The position numbers were made by a program, and so were the translations under genes. The notes beneath the pieces were generated by a model. It did no database searches, was not told the DNA's origin, and was given only the letters and a program-made list of their open reading frames with translations. This document shows, one piece after another, positions 6,303 to 9,868 of a DNA stretch of 9,868 nt. This DNA is from DATMYQ01 sp035560935 (lineage in GTDB: Bacteria; Bacillota; Negativicutes; Sporomusales; Sporomusaceae), in assembly GCA_035560935.1 (NCBI GenBank), contig DATMYQ010000207.1, forward strand, positions 1 through 9,868. Direction: 5' to 3'. The stretch's first letter is position 1. The number at the start of each line of letters is the position of its first letter.

Positions 6303-6459
6303 AAACAGGCAGTTCTCCTGGCTCTGGATCAATGCGCCTCCAAACCTTCCCAAAGTTTTCACTTCAGTGGCATCTCTTGGATTTGCTCCCCATTACAGTG
6401 GCGGGACCGCGCCGGCATTACACCGGACTTCCCTATTAAGCCCCGTAGGGCACCTGTTT
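6303..6459 (-). promoter_or_regulatory. Cobalamin (B12) riboswitch, class I aptamer
   Basis: This RNA binds adenosylcobalamin and reports B12 status. On the minus strand all classical blocks appear in order: P1 5' arm AAACAGG (6459-6453); AATAGGGAAG; GCGGTCCCGCCACTG; AAGAGATGCCACTG; GGAGGCGCATTGATCC; the B12 box GAGCCAGGAGAACTGCC (6324-6308); and P1 3' arm CCTGTTT (6309-6303), which pairs exactly with the 5' arm. The B12 box differs from the usual form mainly by AA for AC or CC in its middle. The peripheral domain is the one seen in adenosylcobalamin-type class I RNAs. With terminators following, binding should switch the nik-type operon off. Confidence 0.93.
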
Positions 6460-6504
6460 TGCATTATTTAATTGTCTGCAAACAAATATTCATTCACATG
6501 GGAA

Positions 6505-6533
6505 AGGATAGCATGGCAAAAAAAAATTGTCAA
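6505..6533 (-). promoter_or_regulatory. Promoter of the riboswitch-controlled importer operon
   Basis: Minus strand TTGACA (6533-6528), 17-base spacer containing nine consecutive T, TATCCT (6510-6505; 4 of 6). The start would be near 6498, about 40 bases before the aptamer, giving a leader of about 470 bases to the nikA start. It lies in the gap after the Gate-protein gene, so the importer has its own promoter. Confidence 0.6.
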
Positions 6534-6617
6534 GGTAATAATCGCCTGCTCACCAAGTTGAAATCGCTTTTGCGCCGGAACAGTCTACAATCTATCCGAA
6601 ATTTTGTGGCTTTTTCA

Positions 6618-7577
6618 TTAATTTTTCACAACCAGTGCTATGCCAGCACTTAGCATAACAATAATCAAATACAGACCGGTTCCCGTCGCCGTGACGGCAA
6701 ATCCGGTACGTACGCCGAAAACAGAAAGATTCGCTGGCAGCACCCGCGATAATCCGTCATACACATTGTGGAAAAACGACGTTAGCAGCAACACAAAAAT
6801 AACGTCGTGCACCGGCAAGGCACCGTTACGCAACAAAGTCTCAGCCACGCCGATCGCGGCGAGTATGGTGGGAATACCGGCGATAACTACCAAAACTCCG
6901 GCGGCTGTGAGATGAAACCAGCGCAACATCGGGTCCAGTCCGGCAATCAGTTCCTTGGTAAAATCAGTATGCAGCAACAGCGCAAAAACAAAGGTAATAG
7001 GTACGAAAACCACTGCGATGTCATAAAACTGCCGGAATGCCTTTTTACCGGCAGTCAACCAGTCCGGCGGATCAGCCGTCACCGCCGGCTGGCTTAAAGT
7101 CGTCAAGCAGCGGCTGTCCTCGCCAGCAAATCCCGATAAGCGGTTCCAAAGAATTCCGGCAACAGTAACCAACGTACTCATGCCAATATTAATTGCAATA
7201 AAGGTCAAGCCCATCTTCCAGCCAAATCCGGCGATCAGCGGCGGGCTGAAATAGAATACGGTAAAGTAGATTCCGGTCGGCAATGAACCTGTTAAATAGG
7301 CAGACATTACTGTCCGCTTGCTCAGCATTCCGTTTTTTTCAAATTCCGCTAACATGGCATTGGCTGCGTAGCGGTTCAAAAGACAAAGGATAAAAAACGG
7401 CCCCAGCGCATCCGGTAATTTCCCTAATGATATCAAGGGACGCAACGCTTTACTGAAGAAATTGAAAAACCTCCCACTGCGCAACACTACGCCACAGTAG
7501 CATCCCAAAAACATCGCGGGCAGCGCAATTTTCCACATGGATAAAACATCGGTGAAAGCAAGGAGCAGGACATTCAT
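6618..7577 (-). CDS. Multi-pass membrane protein with nucleoside-recognition (Gate) type domains
   Basis: The protein of about 319 residues has some eight hydrophobic segments. They fall in two halves separated by a hydrophilic linker (near 150-175, containing PAVTADPPDW) with no predicted helix. Segments such as PTGIYFTVFYFSPPLI and AGIPTILAAIGVAETLL have the Gly/Pro-rich look of the Gate domain (nucleoside-recognition family), which also forms the pore of FeoB iron transporters. I recognise the family only moderately well and cannot name a substrate. I choose ATG 7577 over GTG 7583: the stop of the acetyltransferase gene lies just upstream, and GGGTG precedes the ATG by five bases, a weak site suggesting coupling. 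It is probably co-transcribed with the acetyltransferase. No clear terminator follows before the importer promoter. Confidence 0.65.
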   Translation of the reverse strand: MNVLLLAFTDVLSMWKIALPAMFLGCYCGVVLRSGRFFNFFSKALRPLISLGKLPDALGPFFILCLLNRYAANAMLAEFEKNGMLSKRTVMSAYLTGSLPTGIYFTVFYFSPPLIAGFGWKMGLTFIAINIGMSTLVTVAGILWNRLSGFAGEDSRCLTTLSQPAVTADPPDWLTAGKKAFRQFYDIAVVFVPITFVFALLLHTDFTKELIAGLDPMLRWFHLTAAGVLVVIAGIPTILAAIGVAETLLRNGALPVHDVIFVLLLTSFFHNVYDGLSRVLPANLSVFGVRTGFAVTATGTGLYLIIVMLSAGIALVVKN

Positions 7578-7588
7578 TAACACACCCG

Positions 7589-8164
7589 CTACGCGCTGAT
7601 TTCTTCGATCACTTCGCCGATCATTTGCTGCTCCATCGCCACGGGAAGGGCAATTCGTTTATCCATGTAAACCGTCGCCAACTGATCGCCGCCCTCACGC
7701 AAAATCTCAAAATCACGGCTCAGCCAGAAAGGAAAACCACCGGGTAAAAAGCGATGCGTGTGCAGGCAAAAGGTTGTAAAACCGATCGAGCGGTTATATT
7801 CCTCCAAAGCCGTGAATAATAGCTGGCCAATTCCCTGCCGCCGCAAAGAGCTATCCACATAACAGCGGGATACTTCCGCCGTGCTCCGGCAATCATAGCA
7901 CCCCTTGATGCCGCCAATTCTGTCGTCATAACGGCAACTGGCGGCTGTCCCCACTACATTTCCCCGTTGGTCAACAGCCAGAAACATCACTGCGTCTTCA
8001 CGTTTGATATAAGCATCTTCCAAATGCGACAAATCCCAGCGTTCTGTAACATTGGGAATATTGCTGTATATTTCCCGCAACGTTGGCAGGATAAACGCCA
8101 GCGTCGCATCGATATCCGCTTTTTCCATCCGCCGTATGCTTATCCTTTGATTGCTTCTCGTCAT
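7589..8164 (-). CDS. GNAT-family N-acetyltransferase
   Basis: Transfers an acetyl group from acetyl-CoA to an amine; acceptor unknown. In 191 residues the fold is visible as beta/alpha start ISIRRMEKADID (8-19), a strand FLAVDQRGNVVGTAA (61-75), motif A EVSRCYVDSSLRRQGIGQLL (97-116) with the acetyl-CoA loop RRQGIG at 108-113, and a late strand FTTFCLHTH (129-137). A CYDC pair (89-92) sits in the loop before motif A. The start is ATG 8164, nine bases after AAGGAG (8179-8174). An in-frame TTG at 8170 is only three bases from that site and is less likely. It is followed after two codons' distance by the Gate-type membrane protein. The 5' region carries a promoter and a terminator, suggesting attenuation. 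Confidence 0.85.
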   Translation of the reverse strand: MTRSNQRISIRRMEKADIDATLAFILPTLREIYSNIPNVTERWDLSHLEDAYIKREDAVMFLAVDQRGNVVGTAASCRYDDRIGGIKGCYDCRSTAEVSRCYVDSSLRRQGIGQLLFTALEEYNRSIGFTTFCLHTHRFLPGGFPFWLSRDFEILREGGDQLATVYMDKRIALPVAMEQQMIGEVIEEISA

Positions 8165-8242
8165 GATCAACCGCTCCTTGTCATTTCAATTTTGGTAATT
8201 ATTTTTTCCCCAGACGAGCAGCGCATAACGCCACACCTTCTG

Positions 8243-8377
8243 TTACGCCGCCTCTTTATTTTTAGCCAAACACAAAAAAGCATAAAGCAACAAAGATTTC
8301 TCTTTATTGGCTTCATGCCGCTGGTTACACACGCTATTAAATGATCCTGTCAACTCAATGATTGCCGACGCTGTCAT
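8243..8377 (-). CDS. Candidate 44-residue open frame overlapping a terminator
   Basis: The frame from ATG 8377 to TAA 8245-8243 reads protein-like: MTASAIIELTGSFNSVC..., a charged middle HEANKEKS, a hydrophobic LLLYAFLCLA and KNKEAA at the end. It is open further upstream to about 8415, and a TTG (8386) is an alternative start. No good ribosome binding site precedes either. The terminator hairpin at 8280-8318 lies within it, so ribosomes translating it would melt the stem. It may be a leader peptide, a fragment of a lost gene, or chance. No family recognised. Confidence 0.25.
   Translation of the reverse strand: MTASAIIELTGSFNSVCNQRHEANKEKSLLLYAFLCLAKNKEAA
8274..8318 (-). terminator. Strong intrinsic terminator in the acetyltransferase leader
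   Basis: On the minus strand an arm from 8318 to 8301 pairs with the arm 8296-8280: GCAT/ATGC, a G-U, AAG/CTT, one bulged C, then CAATAAAGA/TCTTTGTTG with one G-U, closed by a GAAA tetraloop. Six T follow (8279-8274). It lies after the promoter at 8425-8453 and about 110 bases before the acetyltransferase start. It could end the upstream efflux operon, or attenuate the acetyltransferase unit. Confidence 0.7.
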
Positions 8378-8424
8378 GTCAAACAAGCTTCTAACGTCAG
8401 GACCTTCTTGATCCTTTTGTTAGC

Positions 8425-8453
8425 ATTTTATCATCAATTGCGTTTGTTGTAAA
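8425..8453 (-). promoter_or_regulatory. Promoter for the acetyltransferase unit (or a small RNA)
   Basis: Minus strand TTTACA (8453-8448; 5 of 6), 17 bases, TAAAAT (8430-8425; 5 of 6). The start would be near 8418, giving about 145 bases up to the terminator U-tract and about 255 bases to the acetyltransferase ATG. It lies in the gap after the efflux gene. Confidence 0.55.
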
Positions 8454-8507
8454 CTATGTTTGTGTTTTTTTACACTTTCTGTTCGTTTCATCGTTCAGCC
8501 GCCAGTT

Positions 8508-9383
8508 CTAGCGGCACTGTTTCTCGACCTGAATGGCCGTATAGTGCACCGCATATCCGCCGGTGATCACTTGGACGGCTTTTTGCAGGACCGCATGACT
8601 ACTTTTGCCGTTATCAATCAGTAAGTGGCAACACAAGGAATTCATTCCCGTCGTCAACGACCATACCCGCAAATCATGAACGTCAATCACCCCGTCAATA
8701 CCAGCGAGAGTTGCCTTTACCTGCTGCATATCCACATTGGCTGGCGTGCCTTCCATCAAAATATGCACCGCTTGTTTTACCACACCCCAGGCGCCTTTAA
8801 AAATGACCACCGCAACAATGACGCTAATGATGGGATCGGCGATATACCAATTCCAGTAATACATCAGCAGACCGGCCACAATGGCGCCCACTGATCCCAA
8901 CGCGTCGCCGATGATGTGGAGATAAGCGCTGCGCAGGTTGATATTGTCTTTGACATCTCCTTGCCGGATTAGCGCCCAGGCGCTGAGCAAATTAGCAACC
9001 AGGCCGATAGCGGCGATGATCATCATCGAGCCGCTGCTGACCGCCGGCGGCAACGCCAGCCGGTGTACCGCCTCCCAGATAATAAAGCCGGCAATCACAA
9101 ACAACGTTACCCCGTTAAACAGCGCCGCCAGAATTTCCAGTCGATAAAAACCGAATGTTTTTTTATCCGTAGCCGGTTTTGCGGAAATCCAGAGCGCAAA
9201 CAGACTGAACGCCAACGCGCTGACATCACTGAGCATATGGCCCGAATCGGAGAGTAACGCCAAGCTATTGGTAATCAAACCGCCCCAAAATTCCAAAAAC
9301 ATAATTCCCGCCGTAATCGTTAACGCAATACTTAATGCTTTTTTGTTATTGGTCGCTTTACAGTGACAATCACAATGTCCCAT
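8508..9383 (-). CDS. Cation diffusion facilitator, CzcD/ZitB type (zinc/cobalt/cadmium efflux)
   Basis: A proton-coupled exporter in the cytoplasmic membrane that removes excess Zn(II), and in relatives Co(II) or Cd(II). Six membrane segments are visible. The transport site shows as HxxxD in TM2 (SDSGHMLSD; His51, Asp55, counted from the upstream ATG) and HxxxD in TM5 (LHIIGDALG; His158, Asp162), the His/Asp arrangement of zinc-type members. A cytoplasmic C-terminal domain of about 90 residues follows (IDVHDLRVWSLTTG). The N-terminus is Cys/His-rich (GHCDCHC), a likely extra metal site. I prefer ATG 9383, nine bases after AGAGG (9397-9393); ATG 9389 adds two residues but is only three bases from that site. 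It lies about 20 bases after the MarR gene, so it is its co-transcribed target. No U-tract terminator directly follows; a short GCCGC/GCGGC hairpin spans the stop. Confidence 0.9.
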   Translation of the reverse strand: MGHCDCHCKATNNKKALSIALTITAGIMFLEFWGGLITNSLALLSDSGHMLSDVSALAFSLFALWISAKPATDKKTFGFYRLEILAALFNGVTLFVIAGFIIWEAVHRLALPPAVSSGSMMIIAAIGLVANLLSAWALIRQGDVKDNINLRSAYLHIIGDALGSVGAIVAGLLMYYWNWYIADPIISVIVAVVIFKGAWGVVKQAVHILMEGTPANVDMQQVKATLAGIDGVIDVHDLRVWSLTTGMNSLCCHLLIDNGKSSHAVLQKAVQVITGGYAVHYTAIQVEKQCR

Positions 9384-9403
9384 ATTCATATACCTCTTTC
9401 TTT

Positions 9404-9823
9404 CTACAGCGCTTCAGCATTAATTTTTTTAAGAATTCGCAGCAGTTGTTCGTTTTCTTCCGTTGACAGTACCGAGCTGATTTGCTCAGTAAGATTAAAA
9501 TGGTATTTGTGATGTTCAAAAAAGGCCTGTTGGCCGCGTTCGGTTAACGTGATCCTGTGTACCCGCCGATCCTCCTTGACCGGTTCCCGTACCGCGTACG
9601 CTTTCTTTTCCAACCGATCCACCGTGACCGTTGTGGTACCGGTTGTTACCCCCAATTTCTGCGCCAGATTCTTCATGTTCATCGGCCCGTGCTCACCCAG
9701 CACCTCAATCGCGTGAGCCTCGGAAACAGTTAAATCGCTAGAGCGAATGACCGAACTCTCCCAAGAAGAAAAGCCATTAAAAAAAGTAAATAGTTCATGC
9801 GTTAACGCCTCCAGAGATTCCAA
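9404..9823 (-). CDS. MarR-family transcriptional regulator, probably metal-responsive
   Basis: A dimeric winged-helix DNA-binding protein. The start is TTG 9823, seven bases after AAAGGTG. In 139 residues the helix-turn-helix lies at about 48-72 (MNMKNLAQKLGVTTGTTT), the wing at 79-97 with the family's DRR (85-87) and LTERG (93-97). His37 (SEAHAIEVL), a glutamate/histidine cluster at 103-108 (EHHKYH) and acidic residues near the N-terminus recall the metal sites of the zinc sensor AdcR/ZitR, though the exact ligand positions do not all match, so metal sensing is inference from these residues and from the efflux gene directly downstream. Length and layout are ordinary for MarR proteins. It is likely self-regulated through the upstream region at the right edge. 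Confidence 0.85.
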   Translation of the reverse strand: MESLEALTHELFTFFNGFSSWESSVIRSSDLTVSEAHAIEVLGEHGPMNMKNLAQKLGVTTGTTTVTVDRLEKKAYAVREPVKEDRRVHRITLTERGQQAFFEHHKYHFNLTEQISSVLSTEENEQLLRILKKINAEAL

Positions 9824-9843
9824 TACGCATCACCTTTCTTTGA

Positions 9844-9861
9844 ATGCAAAATAGTAAGCAT
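9844..9861. promoter_or_regulatory. Possible operator upstream of the MarR gene
   Basis: A short imperfect palindrome, ATGC-N10-GCAT, lies in the AT-rich 31 bases before the regulator's ribosome binding site. TACTAT on the minus strand inside it could serve as a -10 box. The -35 region is outside the window. MarR proteins usually bind palindromes of this size over their own promoter, but this one is weak. Confidence 0.2.
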
Positions 9862-9868
9862 ATAATAA

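Noticed and set aside
6518..6570. Intrinsic terminator for the Gate-protein gene using the nine-T run
   Set aside because: Only a weak, bulged pairing (TCAA/TTGA, GGTGA/TTACC with an 11-base loop) precedes it; the T-run is better explained as the promoter spacer.
7720..7929. 69-residue minus-strand frame inside the acetyltransferase gene
   Set aside because: Out-of-frame shadow of the acetyltransferase; no start signal.
1..9868. CRISPR array, insertion sequence, tRNA or rRNA
   Set aside because: Scanned on both strands; no regular direct repeats, transposase-like frames with terminal repeats, or recognisable RNA gene apart from the cobalamin riboswitch.

Overview
The window reads as a chromosomal segment of an anaerobic-type Bacillota. 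Strong AAGGAG-type ribosome binding sites, GTG and TTG starts, sigma-A-like promoters and intrinsic terminators with U-tracts all point there. Gene content would fit the Negativicutes, but I cannot prove that from sequence alone. Every gene I can support lies on the minus strand, so transcription runs from high to low coordinates.

Right part (about 9868 to 8508): a MarR-family regulator followed closely by a CzcD/ZitB-type cation diffusion facilitator, which looks like a self-regulated metal-efflux pair. Next (8507 to 6618): a 337-base gap holding a promoter, a short open frame and a strong intrinsic terminator that together look like an attenuated leader, then a GNAT acetyltransferase and a multi-pass membrane protein of the nucleoside-recognition (Gate) type.

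Centre (6533 to 998): a promoter, a textbook class I cobalamin riboswitch and two tandem intrinsic terminators precede a complete five-gene Nik/Opp-type ABC importer: lipoprotein binding protein, two permeases and two ATPases. The binding protein keeps the metal-complex pocket of E. coli NikA. Control by a B12 riboswitch points to cobalt (or a cobalt chelate) rather than nickel as the physiological substrate: when adenosylcobalamin is plentiful, cobalt import is shut off. A long hairpin between the binding-protein and first permease genes may set their expression ratio.

Left part (997 to 1) has no full-length gene. It holds a perfect-consensus promoter, tiny membrane-type open frames, a decayed gene whose tail matches the C-terminus of HD-GYP c-di-GMP phosphodiesterases, a second promoter, and the start region of something running off the left edge. 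The window as a whole is a metal-homeostasis neighbourhood (efflux pair plus riboswitch-controlled importer) bordered by a decayed signalling region.
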